43,400 nt of DNA from Bradyrhizobium sp. 132 (GCF_023074185.1 NZ_JADPKY010000083.1:1-43400); one strand, 5' to 3'. Counted from the stretch's first letter, positions 1-9,036 are shown. A program made the numbers and translations. Notes: generated by a model not told the origin, from the sequence alone.

Positions 1-110
1 TCGACAAACAGTCGGTTGTCCTTGCCGCTGCGGCCCGGATCTCCTGGCTTGCCAAGACAATGCGGCTCCATCTTCGCCCATTGGGCGTCAGTCAAAACGA
101 ATCGGTCCAT
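1..110 (-). CDS. IS5-family transposase, N-terminal part (runs off window)
   Basis: Reading leftwards from an ATG at 110, the translation begins MDRFVLTDAQWAKMEPH and continues through LGKPGDPGRSGKDNR to LFV at the window edge. This is the N-terminus I know from IS5-family (IS1031/IS427-like) transposases, in which a DDE transposase cuts and joins element ends. Only about 36 codons are inside the window, so catalytic residues cannot be seen and intactness is unknown. The start lies 38 bp inside the terminal inverted repeat at 149-165, the usual distance for such an element. The matching 3' end of a same-orientation transposase is at the other edge of the window. Confidence 0.85.
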   Translation of the reverse strand, partial: MDRFVLTDAQWAKMEPHCLGKPGDPGRSGKDNRLFV

Positions 111-148
111 CCCAAGCTTGAATCACAACCAAGCCCCGATGAGAATCC

Positions 149-165
149 TGAATCCCAACAGACCC
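149..165 (-). mobile_element. Terminal inverted repeat of the left IS5-family element
   Basis: On the minus strand the outer end of the element reads GGGTCTGTTGGGATTCA. The same 17 bases occur at 43305-43321 as the end of the right-hand IS. The flanking bases are TAG here (166-168) and CCTA at the right copy, consistent with the TA/CTAG target preference of the IS427 group. The end lies about 110 bp upstream of the MarR-like gene at 275, so the insertion may have separated that gene from part of its native upstream region. Confidence 0.85.
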
Positions 166-274
166 TAGTTCCACCGCCGGAAGTTCCGTCTCTCTCGGGA
201 GCTTCATTATCAGCCACCCGGATTGCGCTACCAGAAGCTCAATTGAATAAAGATTTATCCGACCTGGAATTGAA

Positions 275-850
275 ATGCATTTGGCTCGCGAAGCGATCGA
301 ATTATTGGGACAGATGGCCCGTATCCTGTGGTTCGAAGGCGCCAAGCATGGCCTGCGCGACCGCGAATGGATGGCGCTGCGTTTCCTCTCCCGCGCCAAC
401 CGGTTTTCCCGGACGCCCTCGGCGCTCGCGAGTTACGTTGGCACCACGCGCGGCACCGCCTCTTTCGTCATCGGCGAGCTCGAGCGGCTGGGCTACATCG
501 AGCGCAAGCGCTCCGCCACGGACAAGCGCTCTGTGTTGCTGAGCGTGACGCAGCAGGGCAAGAAATTTCTCGTGCGCGACCCCATCAGCGTTCTGCTCGA
601 GCCGATTGCCATTCTCGACGACGATGCCAAGACTCGCTTTCGCGACACGCTCCGGCATGTGCTCGATCAGGCCGATGCGGCCGAACAGCGGCACCATACC
701 GACGTCTGCAAGCGCTGCATCTTCCTGCGCGAAGATCGCACCACGGACAGCAAGACGGCGGCCGAGTTCAGCTGCCGCCTGTTTCGCGCGCCGATCGCGG
801 AGGCGGAGGTCGACCTGCTATGCACCAGCTTCGAGCACCACCGCCAATAG
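275..850 (+). CDS. MarR-like winged-helix regulator with four-cysteine C-terminal tail
   Basis: The 191-residue product has a MarR-like core. A helix-turn-helix (about residues 45-72, SRTPSALASYVGTTRGTAS) is followed by a wing with the family pattern of basic residues and DKR (about 76-92). The C-terminal part is unusual: C145-x2-C148-x18-C167-x15-C183, and these are the only cysteines in the protein. Its paralogue at 38032-38667 keeps the same four cysteines and the strings RLxRAP and LLCTSFE. This suggests a metal or redox centre coupled to DNA binding, which is inference. The start ATG at 275 matches the paralogue's N-terminus (LAREA.EL). Convergent with the next gene, 14 bp apart. Target genes are unknown; the flagellar locus lies between the two paralogues. 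Confidence 0.85.
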   Translation: MHLAREAIELLGQMARILWFEGAKHGLRDREWMALRFLSRANRFSRTPSALASYVGTTRGTASFVIGELERLGYIERKRSATDKRSVLLSVTQQGKKFLVRDPISVLLEPIAILDDDAKTRFRDTLRHVLDQADAAEQRHHTDVCKRCIFLREDRTTDSKTAAEFSCRLFRAPIAEAEVDLLCTSFEHHRQ

Positions 851-864
851 AAGGCGGCCCTCGA

Positions 865-1803
865 TCAGGGCGTTGCCTTGCGTGACGAATAGATGACGCC
901 CCCGCTGGACTCCACCACCAGACGTCCGTTCTCGTTTTTGATCTCCTCGATACGGCCAAGGCCCGGCACCTGCTGTCCCAGTACGGCCTCGACGACGCCG
1001 TTCGGGCCTTGCAGGATCGCAATCCCTTCATAGGCCTGGCGGACCGACCAGCCCTTGATGGTCTTGCGCGGCGCCGACATGCGCTCGGACGGAGACACCG
1101 ATCCCGTGACCTCGGGCGCCGGGACCGAAGCCATCATCGGCATTGGCTGTGTTTGTGAGGCAACGGGCGTCGGAGCCTGGGCCTGCGCCTGGGCAAGCTT
1201 ATCGAGCTTCACCGTCGAGGACGCGCTCACCCGCTCGATGCGATCCAGGTTCTCGCCAAAACGGCCGAAACGGTCATTGGTCGCCTTGCTCGATTGATCG
1301 ACCGCCGTGCGCAGGCCGTCGAGATTGTCGGACACGCCCGACATCTGCTTGCGCAATTGCGCCACCGTCTCACGCAGATTCCTGATCTCCGTACTGGCCG
1401 CGACGTTGCTCTGGGCGGGCTGCGTGGTGAGATAGACGATCACGCCAGTGCAGGCGCAGACCACCACCATCGCAGCGACTGCCAATGTCGCGAGCGGCGC
1501 GACCCATGTCGGACGCGGCGGCGGCGGCTTGGCCACGATCACGGCCGGCTTGATCACGATCGGCGCAGGCTTGTGTATCGCCATTTTGTCGAGCCGCGCC
1601 TTGGCGCGAATACGCTTCAGACCCTCGAGCGCCTCTTTCGCCAGAGTTTCATCACTCGCCGCTGCCGACACACGCTTGGTGGTCGCAGCAGGCTTGGCGG
1701 CTCCCGTCGCATTGTCCCCGGCATCGCGCGCCTCCGCAGCCGGCTTCGCCGCTGCGGAAACATTGGCGGTCGCGTTGGGGCGAGCTTGTCCATCGGACAA
1801 CAT
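865..1803 (-). CDS. Membrane-anchored coiled-coil protein of unknown function
   Basis: I do not recognise a named family. From the ATG at 1803 the product is 312 residues. It has an Ala/Lys-rich cytoplasmic N-terminus, a proline-rich stretch (about 80-99), one membrane segment (about 100-127), a predicted coiled coil (about 135-200, leucine/isoleucine heptads), an Ala/Pro/Gln linker and a compact C-terminal domain. That domain (GWSVRQAYEGIAILQG, then GQQVPGLGRIEEI) resembles a C-terminal module I recall from other rhizobial hypothetical proteins with the same topology. An upstream extension to 2019 is open but looks non-coding. Nothing in it is flagellar, so its place beside the locus may be accidental. 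Confidence 0.75.
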   Translation of the reverse strand: MLSDGQARPNATANVSAAAKPAAEARDAGDNATGAAKPAATTKRVSAAASDETLAKEALEGLKRIRAKARLDKMAIHKPAPIVIKPAVIVAKPPPPRPTWVAPLATLAVAAMVVVCACTGVIVYLTTQPAQSNVAASTEIRNLRETVAQLRKQMSGVSDNLDGLRTAVDQSSKATNDRFGRFGENLDRIERVSASSTVKLDKLAQAQAQAPTPVASQTQPMPMMASVPAPEVTGSVSPSERMSAPRKTIKGWSVRQAYEGIAILQGPNGVVEAVLGQQVPGLGRIEEIKNENGRLVVESSGGVIYSSRKATP

Positions 1804-2618
1804 GTGAGAATGCTCCGTTCGGTTCGACCTATCGAACGGTGACGTTATGTGCCGAAGCTTGCCTGAAACGTGCGCATAAATCTTTTCATCGCGCGCGAAG
1901 CGACGCAACTGAGTCAAACGCGTCATACACGTGGCGAGAGTGCGACTCGAAAGACACACCTCCGTCAAGATTTCGCCAAGCTGAGGTCGCCTTGCCATAC
2001 ATGAGTCGAATTGTCGCATGTGGAAACAGGGCGACGAGAGTCAATCCCGGGTTGAAAACCTCCCGATTTACATGAACCGCGGCACCGCCCGAAAAGGCTG
2101 TATTCATACGGGGATACGGAACTTTAGAACTGCCAAAGTGCAAAACTAGTTCTAATTCCAAATCAACTGATGCGATTGTACATACAAAGAAACAACTCGA
2201 AACAAAGCAACAGTATCAAGCACGCGTAGCAACCGCTTTGTTGCGCGCGCTTGATCGGGAATCGGCAATTGTTACGGTCCTACTCAAGTGATTCTCGCCA
2301 GTTAGCGAGGAGAACGACACAGTACAGTAGCGTTCGGACGCAATGAGCAACTTGGCGCAACTGTTCTAGGTCGCTTTCTCAATCCGCTCCGCGAGGTGAT
2401 CCGTAAGACACCCGCCGGGCCTCACGCGGTAAGCGTTCAGTATCGAGTCGAAGTAGCAGGCCTGCGAGACGCAGGCACTGAATGCGTAGGGCTGCCCGCG
2501 AATATGAAACCATAATAACGGTTCGCGGGAAGGAATGTCGTCAAACAGCACCGCTGCCGAGCCGGGCATCACAACAACGAACCGGCCGCAGCAAGTGCGA
2601 AACAGGGGCGAAAGACTG
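1804..2618. other. Intergenic region between two divergent genes; probable lafR promoter region
   Basis: About 815 bp without a convincing gene, more AT-rich than the surroundings from about 2100 to 2230. It must hold the start signals for the unknown membrane protein (leftward) and for lafR (rightward). I see an inverted repeat AGAACT (2126-2131) / AGTTCT (2148-2153) and a short dyad GCAAC-N6-GTTGC near 2229-2244. No clear sigma-70 or sigma-54 consensus stood out. An ATG at 2535 is in frame with lafR, but the added residues do not look like the regulator family. Confidence 0.5.
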
Positions 2619-3389
2619 ATGTATATTATCGTTGATGATCGCGAGAGCGTCACGAACAGCTATGTCGGAGGGCTCGTTCGCGAAGGTGTATCGTCGATCG
2701 GCTTCTCCTCCGGAGAATTCTGGGACTGGCTGCAATCTGCGAGTGAATCGGATCTGGCTGCGGTGGACGCCTTCCTCCTCGGGGATTGCGACGCTCGCGG
2801 AAGCCTGCCGCGGGCGATGCGCAAGCGCTCCTCGGCTCCCATCATCGCCATGAGCGGCCAGAAGATGCTCAAGAACACGCTGGAGCTGTTCGAATCGGGC
2901 GTCGATGACGTCGTGCACGTGCCGATTCATCTCCGCGAGATCCTCGCTCGAACGGCCGCGATCGCGCGCCGCCGGGTCGGGGAACTGCCGAGGCCCTGCG
3001 AGACCAGGATCCAGGTCTTTTTCAACGGACGTGACCCCGAGATCGCGGGCCACGCCCTCACCCTGCCCCGACGCGAACTGCGCATCCTCGAATATATGGT
3101 CAGCAACCACGGCAAGTGGGTCACCAAGACGCAGATCTTCAACGCGGTCTACGGCATCTTCGAGGCGACCTTCGACGAGAGCGTGATCGAGAGCCACGTC
3201 AGCAAGCTGCGCAAGAAACTTCGCGACCGCCTCGGCTTCGATGCGATCGTGGCCAGGCGCTACGTCGGATACCGTCTCGACATCCCGGCAGGGGAGACCA
3301 TCGACGTGCCGATGCAGGAACTCGACGAGCTCGGCATCCTCCTGAACAGGGCGCATGTCGCCCCAGCGGCGTATCCGGCCGGAAACTGA
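2619..3389 (+). CDS. lafR: LafR/FtcR/Rem-type flagellar transcriptional regulator
   Basis: The 256-residue product is an OmpR-like two-domain protein: a receiver-like domain (about 1-115) and a winged-helix DNA-binding domain (about 130-235, containing LPRRELRILEYMV and SHVSKLRKKL). It matches the Rem (Sinorhizobium), FtcR (Brucella) and LafR (Bradyrhizobium) family, master activators of rhizobial flagellar genes. The acidic pair D6-D7 is kept. The strand that normally carries the phosphoacceptor reads AVDAFLLGDCD, with G55 where Asp is expected and D56 next to it, so control may not be by classical phosphorylation. Start 2619 is chosen because the family begins MYIIVDDRE; the ribosome binding site is weak. 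It sits beside the flagellar block and ends at a strong hairpin. Confidence 0.9.
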   Translation: MYIIVDDRESVTNSYVGGLVREGVSSIGFSSGEFWDWLQSASESDLAAVDAFLLGDCDARGSLPRAMRKRSSAPIIAMSGQKMLKNTLELFESGVDDVVHVPIHLREILARTAAIARRRVGELPRPCETRIQVFFNGRDPEIAGHALTLPRRELRILEYMVSNHGKWVTKTQIFNAVYGIFEATFDESVIESHVSKLRKKLRDRLGFDAIVARRYVGYRLDIPAGETIDVPMQELDELGILLNRAHVAPAAYPAGN

Positions 3390-3414
3390 TCGGCAGGGTA
3401 CTGCCACGAAAACG

Positions 3415-3453
3415 ACAACGGCCTCTGCGAACCAATTTCGCAGAGGCCGTTGT
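3415..3453. terminator. Perfect 17-bp hairpin between convergent lafR and the flagellar block
   Basis: The arms at 3415-3431 and 3437-3453 (ACAACGGCCTCTGCGAA and its complement) pair perfectly around a 5-base loop. It lies 26 bp after lafR and 63 bp after the end of the last minus-strand flagellar gene, so it can serve both directions. There is no long T-run on either side, so termination strength is uncertain. Confidence 0.8.
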
Positions 3454-3515
3454 ACTTTCAGCGGCGGAAGCGCCGGAACAGATGCCTAGCTTCGCGACGC
3501 GAGGCGCCGCGACAC

Positions 3516-3974
3516 CTAGGGCTTCTGCTGGAATTCTTCCTTCGACACGTAGTTGAAGTCTTCGACCAGGACATCCTGGACGACTTCGGCCTGCATCCGC
3601 TCATTGACGCGCTGCTTGATGGCCGTCGTGAGGATGGAGAGGTCGTAACGGGCGAGTTTCCTGAAATCGAGGCGGTCGTCGGCATAGATCTTGCGGAAGG
3701 CTTCGTCGACGACGAACGGCTCGGGCGGAACGTTGAGCTGGTGCATGGTCCGCGCCTCCACGGTGTAGACGAAGCGCGCGACGATGTAGCCCTGCACGTT
3801 GCCACCCTCAACCATAGGCACGCTCAGCGCCCGCGTCTTCTGATACTGCAGCCCGTCGAGATATTCGTCCTTCGCCGGCAGCAGGGTGCCGTTCTCCTTC
3901 CAATACGCGACGGCATAGCTCGTGCCCGCGGTGAGGATGCATACCCAGAGCCCGGCCAGCACCAGTCTGATCAT
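3516..3974 (-). CDS. FliL-like single-pass membrane protein at the end of the flagellar operon
   Basis: The product has 152 residues with an N-terminal membrane segment (about 4-24) and an exported domain. The C-terminal stretch (about 108-143, LSILTTAIKQRVNERM then VVQDVLVEDFN) resembles the end of FliL, a stator-associated basal-body protein. A clear FliL is encoded separately at 23861-24304, so this would be a second, divergent member. Its ATG overlaps the stop of the upstream gene as ATGA, showing coupling. I recall similar small proteins at this position in other rhizobial flagellar clusters. The FliL relation is inference from pattern, not proven homology. Confidence 0.7.
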   Translation of the reverse strand: MIRLVLAGLWVCILTAGTSYAVAYWKENGTLLPAKDEYLDGLQYQKTRALSVPMVEGGNVQGYIVARFVYTVEARTMHQLNVPPEPFVVDEAFRKIYADDRLDFRKLARYDLSILTTAIKQRVNERMQAEVVQDVLVEDFNYVSKEEFQQKP

Positions 3975-4483
3975 CTTCCGTCCTGTGCTGCTCGACCGGT
4001 ATAGGTGCCGTCCGACTCGGCGTCCCTGATGGCCTTGACGACGATGGTCGCGACCTCGCGTACCGCGTCGTAGTGCATTTCGAGGAGAGAACGATTTCGC
4101 TCAAGTTTCTCGCGCAACCGCTGGATCTCCTCGGTGATCTCGACCTCGCCGCCGAGATGCATTCGGGCCCGCATCAGGCGGACGAATTCCAGCATACTCC
4201 GGCTCTTCCGGGCGCTGAACTCGTCGAAATCGATCTTCTTGCCCGTACCGAGCGCGACCGTCTCTTCCTCAACGATGCTTTCGAGCCGGCGGATCGCAGC
4301 CAGCAGGCCCCGCACCTCATCCGACCTCGCTGTATCCGCGCCTTCGTTCGCCAACTCGCCACCGACATTCGAGAGCAGCACGGGCAACAGCGCATCACCG
4401 GGCGCGGCTGCCGTCGTCATCGCCTCGGTGTCCACGACCGGCTGCTCCATCACCAGGGCCGCCGCGCCTTCATGTGCCTGCAT
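3971..4483 (-). CDS. FlgN-like flagellar export chaperone (probable)
   Basis: The product has 170 residues, is soluble, and is mostly helical after residue 45 with two long amphipathic helices (about 52-72 and 110-150). This fits the FlgN-type chaperones that escort FlgK and FlgL to the export gate, and I recall rhizobial FlgN-like proteins with a similar arrangement, but primary sequence is weakly conserved. The ATG at 4483 is preferred over a TTG at 4501 because GAAGGG lies about 10 bp before it. It follows flgJ after a short gap and overlaps the FliL-like gene by ATGA. Confidence 0.6.
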   Translation of the reverse strand: MQAHEGAAALVMEQPVVDTEAMTTAAAPGDALLPVLLSNVGGELANEGADTARSDEVRGLLAAIRRLESIVEEETVALGTGKKIDFDEFSARKSRSMLEFVRLMRARMHLGGEVEITEEIQRLREKLERNRSLLEMHYDAVREVATIVVKAIRDAESDGTYTGRAAQDGR

Positions 4484-4525
4484 AGGAAATTCACCCTTCA
4501 ACTTCTGTCACCCATTCCCGGATCG

Positions 4526-5005
4526 TCATCCGGCCTTGCCCGTAACGTCCGGCCCGGCCGGATGCGCGGCGGCGAGCTGCTTGGCAATGCCAATGCCCTT
4601 GCCCTTTGCCAGCTGAGCACCAAGTTGCTCCGCCAGCATCGACTTCCAGACGCCACCGGCCGTACCCTTGCCAAAGACCTCCTCCGACTCCTTCGGCAAC
4701 ATCGTCTCGACGAAGGTCTGGAGGATGAAAGCCTCGAACTTCCGGTACACCTCGCCGGATGCCGGCGCCTTGATCACCTGCACCGGAGCCCCGTTCACCG
4801 CACCCGACGGCGCTTCCGAAACCTTCGACGCGGATTGTTCTGCAGCGGCCGCCTTCGCCTTGCCGACCTCCGCGTCCATCGTGGCGGCGAAATCCGTGTC
4901 CAATGATTTCAGCGCATCGAGCTTGGCGGTCGCCGCGCGCTGCGCTACCGGGTCGGCGGCATCGAGGACGTCGAGGACGAGGTCGGGTGTCGCTGTCACG
5001 ATCAT
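4526..5005 (-). CDS. flgJ: FlgJ-type rod-binding protein, without muramidase domain
   Basis: The 159-residue product ends in the rod-binding domain of FlgJ (about 95-145), with the string FEAFILQTFVETMLPKE and a downstream GGVWKSMLAEQLG that match the family. The enzymatic C-terminal domain present in enteric FlgJ (about 310 residues) is absent. The role is to cap or organise rod subunits in the periplasm during rod growth. A separate transglycosylase encoded at 13735-14316 probably supplies the peptidoglycan-cutting activity. The ATG at 5005 overlaps the stop of fliJ as ATGA. Confidence 0.85.
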   Translation of the reverse strand: MIVTATPDLVLDVLDAADPVAQRAATAKLDALKSLDTDFAATMDAEVGKAKAAAAEQSASKVSEAPSGAVNGAPVQVIKAPASGEVYRKFEAFILQTFVETMLPKESEEVFGKGTAGGVWKSMLAEQLGAQLAKGKGIGIAKQLAAAHPAGPDVTGKAG

Positions 5006-5421
5006 GTCTTGTTCCGGTTGGCTGGCCGTGGCGTCCACTCGCGCACGGTGAGACTTGTTCCCGTCATCTCCTCGAGCGATTTCTTCTCGGCGTCGCGAAG
5101 CTTGTCCGCGAGCGCCGCCTTGGCGACCTGCTCGAACTGCTTCACACGGCGGCTCTCCGCGCGAACCTGGTCGAGCTGCTGCGAGGCCTGCGCCTGAATC
5201 GCGCGCGTGCCGACGCTGGTCCTGGTCAGGCGCCGCGCGATCGATTCGCTCGATGATCCCGCCGGCGGCCTGCCATCGTTCAGGGCTCCGACAAGCCATT
5301 CCTGCTCGTCCTGCAAGCTGCGCTCCTGCTGCCGCAGATGCGCGAGCTGCCACTCGGACAGCCGGAGCTGGAGCTTCACGAGCGAGACCAACCGGCCGAG
5401 CTTGTCCGCGCGCGAGGTCAT
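5002..5421 (-). CDS. fliJ: FliJ-like flagellar export protein
   Basis: The product has 139 residues, is highly charged and helical throughout, with two heptad-rich segments (about 5-45 and 75-120). This is the size and architecture of FliJ, the coiled-coil stalk that fits into the FliI ATPase ring and links it to FlhA. Sequence conservation in this family is low, so the call rests on size, coiled coil and position between fliR and flgJ. FliI is encoded far away on the other strand (35947-37272). Confidence 0.7.
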   Translation of the reverse strand: MTSRADKLGRLVSLVKLQLRLSEWQLAHLRQQERSLQDEQEWLVGALNDGRPPAGSSSESIARRLTRTSVGTRAIQAQASQQLDQVRAESRRVKQFEQVAKAALADKLRDAEKKSLEEMTGTSLTVREWTPRPANRNKT

Positions 5422-5427
5422 GACCGA

Positions 5428-6180
5428 TCACTCCGCCAGCCATGACGAGACGCCGAGCATGAATTGCGTCAAGAGCTCGTCGCTGGTGAGGTAGAGCAGC
5501 AGGAAGCCGCCGAACAGCACGAACGGCACCGAGATGAAATAGACCGGAATCGCCGGCGTCAGCTTGTTGACCAGGCCGACCGCGACGTTAACGATGACCG
5601 AATAGACGATGAAAGGGCTGGTGATCCGCAGCGTCAGGACGAATGCTTCCGACAGCCGGCCGACGAGCAGCTCCAGCGCCATGCCGCCGCCGAACTTATC
5701 GCCGGGATGCCAGACGTCGTAGGAGTTCATCAACCCGCGCAGGACCTGCCAGTGCTGGTCGGTTATGAAGAACAGCGTTGTGACGGCCGTCATGATCAGC
5801 GGCACCAGAGCCGGCGCCGGATCAGTGTCGCCGATCGGCGTCCCCGGGATGTTGCTCAGCCCGATGGCACTCGCCATCACAGTGGCCATGGTCTGGAGTG
5901 CGAGGAAGAACACGCGGCCGCCGAGCCCGATGACGCTGCCGACCACGAGCTCGGAGCAGATCAGCAGCGCGAGCGTCAGCGGTGCCGCATTGTCCGTGAG
6001 AGGTTTCAGGACAGCGACCAGGATCGGCGTCAGCGCAAACGTCGTGACGAGCGCGACGAACAAGCGGACCTGGGCCGGGACGTTGACGCTGGAATAGCCC
6101 GGCACCAGCATCAGGCAGGCACCGATGCGGCAGAACACGATGAACGTCACCAGCACGCTGTCGGCAAGGCCGCTGATCAC
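5428..6180 (-). CDS. fliR: FliR, export gate membrane protein
   Basis: The 250-residue product has about six hydrophobic segments and FliR-like features: [16 protein letters not shown] near residues 26-41 and [20 protein letters not shown] near 200-219. FliR forms the type III export gate core with FliP and FliQ in the inner membrane. The start is a GTG at 6180, within a GTGA overlap with the flhA stop; this places the first hydrophobic helix correctly and no in-frame ATG is nearby. fliJ begins 6 bp downstream. Confidence 0.92.
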   Translation of the reverse strand: MISGLADSVLVTFIVFCRIGACLMLVPGYSSVNVPAQVRLFVALVTTFALTPILVAVLKPLTDNAAPLTLALLICSELVVGSVIGLGGRVFFLALQTMATVMASAIGLSNIPGTPIGDTDPAPALVPLIMTAVTTLFFITDQHWQVLRGLMNSYDVWHPGDKFGGGMALELLVGRLSEAFVLTLRITSPFIVYSVIVNVAVGLVNKLTPAIPVYFISVPFVLFGGFLLLYLTSDELLTQFMLGVSSWLAE

Positions 6181-8258
6181 GATATGGCTCCGAGTGCTCT
6201 GATCTCGGTGCTGCGCGCGACTTCGACATGCGACAGGATCGGCAGTGTCGGAAATACCCGTTCCAGGATCATCCGGACGTAGGGACGGGCTTCGGGGGTC
6301 ACCGCCAGCACGACGCTGGTGCCGTTCTCGGTGAACTTGCGGATCGCGGCGCTGGCTTCGGTCGCAAACTGCTCGATCAGGCGCGGATCGGCGTCGAATT
6401 CGACGACGTCGCCCTTGGCGTCGCGCTTCAGGCTCTGGTGGAACGCCAGGTCCCAACGGTTGCCGAGACGGACCACGTTGAGCACGCCGTTGTCGGACAG
6501 GTCGCCGCAGATCTGCTGGGCCAGACGCGTACGCACATGCTCCGCCACCTGCTCGGAGCGCCGCACATGGGGCGCGATCTCGGCGATGGCCTCCAGGATC
6601 AGATGGAGGTTGCGTATCGACACGCGCTCGGCCAGCAGGATCTTCAGGATTGCCAGCAGTCCCGAGTACGATATCTGCGACGGGCAGAGATCCTCGACCA
6701 GGCGCTTGTATTCGGGATCGAGCCGGTCGAGCAGGCCGCGCATGTCCTTGTAGGACAGGAGCTGGGCGAGGTTGGCCCTGATCACTTCGCTCAGATGCGT
6801 GAGCAGCACCGACAGATTGTCGACCGGCTTGCAGCCCTGACGCTTGACCTCGTCGGTGAAAGCGTCCGTCACCCACAGCGCTTTCATGCCAAAGGCCGGC
6901 TCGATCACCTCTTCGCCGGGCACGTCGGGCTTGCCGTCCTTGTCGACGAGCACCAGCACCTCGCCGAGCCTGAGCTCGCCCTGGGAGACGCGGGTGTCGT
7001 GGATCCGGATCTGATATCCCTTGGGATCGATCGACAGATTGTCGGTGAGCTTGATCTCGGGAACGACGAAGCCGTACTGCTTGGCGAACTTCTTGCGGAT
7101 CTTGGCCACGCGGTGTGCTAGCTCGGTACGCGAGCCCAGCAGATGGACCGACAGGTGGCCGCCGAGCGCCAGCTCGATCTCCGCTGTCTTGAGCGATTCC
7201 TTGACGGATTCCTTGGCCTCGAGCTGGGCGCGTTCGTCGGCCTTGCGCGCATCGTCCTTCTGCTTCAGGGCCGCCTGCCGCCTCGGCAGCGAGTATCCGA
7301 CGAAGGCCATGGCGCCGCCGAGCAGCAAGAAGGGCGCCATCGGCAACCCCGGCATCAAGGCAAGCACGAACATCATCAGCGCGGCGGCCGATACCGCGCG
7401 CGGATAGCCGCCGAGCTGGCGCAACACTGCCTGCTCCGCCGACCCCCTGGTGCCGCCCTTAGAGACCAGCAAGCCCGCCGATAGCGACACGATCAGAGCC
7501 GGCATCTGCGTTACCAGACCGTCGCCCACGGAGAGTTTGGTGTAGACGTCGGCGGCACGCGACAGCGTGAGTCCGTGATGGGTCACGCCGATGATGATGC
7601 CGCCGAAAATGTTGATCGCGGTGATGATCAGGCCGGCGATGGCGTCGCCGCGGACGAATTTCGAGGCACCGTCCATGGCGCCGAAGAACGCGCTCTCCTC
7701 TTCCAGCTCGCGGCGCCGGCGCTGGGCTTCCTTGTCGTCGATCAGCCCTGCGGATAGGTCCGCGTCGATCGCCATCTGCTTGCCGGGGATGGCGTCCAGG
7801 GTGAAGCGGGCGCCGACTTCGGCGATACGCGTCGCGCCCTTGGTGATCACGACGAAGTTTACCGTGACCAGAATCGCGAAGATGATCAGGCCGATGACGA
7901 AGTCGCCGCCCATGACGAACTTCGAGAAGCCGGCAACGACGTGGCCCGCGGCGTTTTCCCCCTCCCCGCCGCGCGACAGGATCAGACGAGTCGTCGCGAC
8001 GTTCAGCGCCAGCCGCAGGATCGTGGCGATCAGCAGCACGGTCGGGAAAGCCGAAAAATCGAGCGGCCGCTGGATCCACAGCGCGACCATCAGGATCAGC
8101 GCCGACAGTGCGATCGAGAAGGCGAGGCCGAGATCGATCAGGATCGGCGGGATAGGCAGGAACAGGATCGTGAGCATGGCCACGATACCGCCTGCGAAAA
8201 AGGCGTCGGCGCCCAATCGTCGCGGGGTCGGCAGGCTGGCAGCTAACGTATCGGACAT
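6177..8258 (-). CDS. flhA: FlhA, export gate channel and cytoplasmic ring
   Basis: The 693-residue product, normal for the family, has about eight membrane segments in the first 330 residues and a large cytoplasmic domain afterwards. The FHIPEP-family region [14 protein letters not shown] is visible near residue 80. FlhA forms the nonameric ring that receives substrates and chaperones and couples export to proton flow. The gene is coupled to fliR by GTGA and follows fliQ after 95 bp. I see no frameshift or lost region. Confidence 0.97.
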   Translation of the reverse strand: MSDTLAASLPTPRRLGADAFFAGGIVAMLTILFLPIPPILIDLGLAFSIALSALILMVALWIQRPLDFSAFPTVLLIATILRLALNVATTRLILSRGGEGENAAGHVVAGFSKFVMGGDFVIGLIIFAILVTVNFVVITKGATRIAEVGARFTLDAIPGKQMAIDADLSAGLIDDKEAQRRRRELEEESAFFGAMDGASKFVRGDAIAGLIITAINIFGGIIIGVTHHGLTLSRAADVYTKLSVGDGLVTQMPALIVSLSAGLLVSKGGTRGSAEQAVLRQLGGYPRAVSAAALMMFVLALMPGLPMAPFLLLGGAMAFVGYSLPRRQAALKQKDDARKADERAQLEAKESVKESLKTAEIELALGGHLSVHLLGSRTELAHRVAKIRKKFAKQYGFVVPEIKLTDNLSIDPKGYQIRIHDTRVSQGELRLGEVLVLVDKDGKPDVPGEEVIEPAFGMKALWVTDAFTDEVKRQGCKPVDNLSVLLTHLSEVIRANLAQLLSYKDMRGLLDRLDPEYKRLVEDLCPSQISYSGLLAILKILLAERVSIRNLHLILEAIAEIAPHVRRSEQVAEHVRTRLAQQICGDLSDNGVLNVVRLGNRWDLAFHQSLKRDAKGDVVEFDADPRLIEQFATEASAAIRKFTENGTSVVLAVTPEARPYVRMILERVFPTLPILSHVEVARSTEIRALGAIS

Positions 8259-8353
8259 GGGTCACCGGCAGAGGATCCGGCCCGTAATCTGCCGTGCAAA
8301 GCTTACGCGGGGGTGGTGGCAGGAGATGGCCAGGGGTGCCCGGGCCGCCCGGA

Positions 8354-8620
8354 TCAGAAGCCGCGCTCGATATGCGAATAGACCATCTCGGTGAAGGTGG
8401 AGAGATGGGCTCCGATGAAGGAGCCGGAGACAGCAACGACCAAGAGAATGACGATGATCTTCGGAACGAAGGTCAGCGTCACCTCCTGGATCTGGGTCAG
8501 AGCCTGGATCAGCGCAATGAGGGTGCCGACCAGCATCGCGGCGCCAACGGCAGGCCCGGAGGCGACGATGATGGTCCAGATCGCCGCCTGGACGATGTCG
8601 AGAGCGTCCCGTTCGTTCAT
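8354..8620 (-). CDS. fliQ: FliQ, export gate membrane protein
   Basis: The 88-residue product has two hydrophobic helices (about 15-40 and 50-75) and the conserved LIALIQALTQIQEVTLTFVPK between them, diagnostic of FliQ. It forms part of the FliP/FliQ/FliR gate in the inner membrane. The ATG at 8620 overlaps the flgD stop as ATGA, with an interval of 95 bp to flhA downstream. Confidence 0.95.
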   Translation of the reverse strand: MNERDALDIVQAAIWTIIVASGPAVGAAMLVGTLIALIQALTQIQEVTLTFVPKIIVILLVVAVSGSFIGAHLSTFTEMVYSHIERGF

Positions 8621-9036
8621 GACTGGCTGATCGTGAGACCCGGGCCGACCGCGACTTTCGTGCCGTCCTCGAGCGTCGCGACGGAGCCGTCAGTGTTGAT
8701 GGAAATCGAAGCGACCTTGCCGCTGAAAGTCGCTCCGGTCGAGTCCGTGAAGCTGACGGTCTTTCCGATCAGCCCGTCTGCCTGCGACAGCGATTGCGAA
8801 GATAGCAAAGAGTCGAGCTTGGTATTGGTCTGCATCGCCTGCTCGACCGACGAGAGCTGCGCAAACTGGCTCATATATTGCGAGGTATCCATCGGATTGG
8901 TCGGATCCTGGTTCTTCATCTCTGCGATGAGGAGCTGAAGGAACGTGTTGTAGTCGACGCCGGTGCTCGACTTCGACGTGGTTGAGCTGGTCGAACTGGA
9001 CTTGCTGGTGCTATCGGTCGCGCTGGTGACGTTCAT
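8617..9036 (-). CDS. flgD: FlgD, hook cap/scaffold protein (short form)
   Basis: The 139-residue product has a Ser/Thr-rich N-terminus and then the FlgD core: YNTFLQLLIAEMKNQDPTNP (about 29-48) and QFAQLSSVEQ (about 57-66). It ends with a small beta-rich segment (about 88-135). Enteric FlgD is about 230 residues, so this version has a reduced C-terminal region, which I recall as usual in rhizobia. It caps the growing hook and is exported. It is coupled to fliQ by ATGA and preceded by flbT with a 14-bp gap. Confidence 0.92.
   Translation of the reverse strand: MNVTSATDSTSKSSSTSSTTSKSSTGVDYNTFLQLLIAEMKNQDPTNPMDTSQYMSQFAQLSSVEQAMQTNTKLDSLLSSQSLSQADGLIGKTVSFTDSTGATFSGKVASISINTDGSVATLEDGTKVAVGPGLTISQS

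Noticed and set aside
857..871. Short hairpin GCCCT-N5-AGGGC between the first regulator and its convergent neighbour
   Set aside because: Only five base pairs, and it overlaps the neighbour's stop codon; too weak to call a terminator.
2535..2618. Longer lafR start at 2535
   Set aside because: The extra 28 residues are unlike the family, whose members begin at the first beta strand of the receiver; the AAGGA before this ATG is too close to it for efficient initiation.
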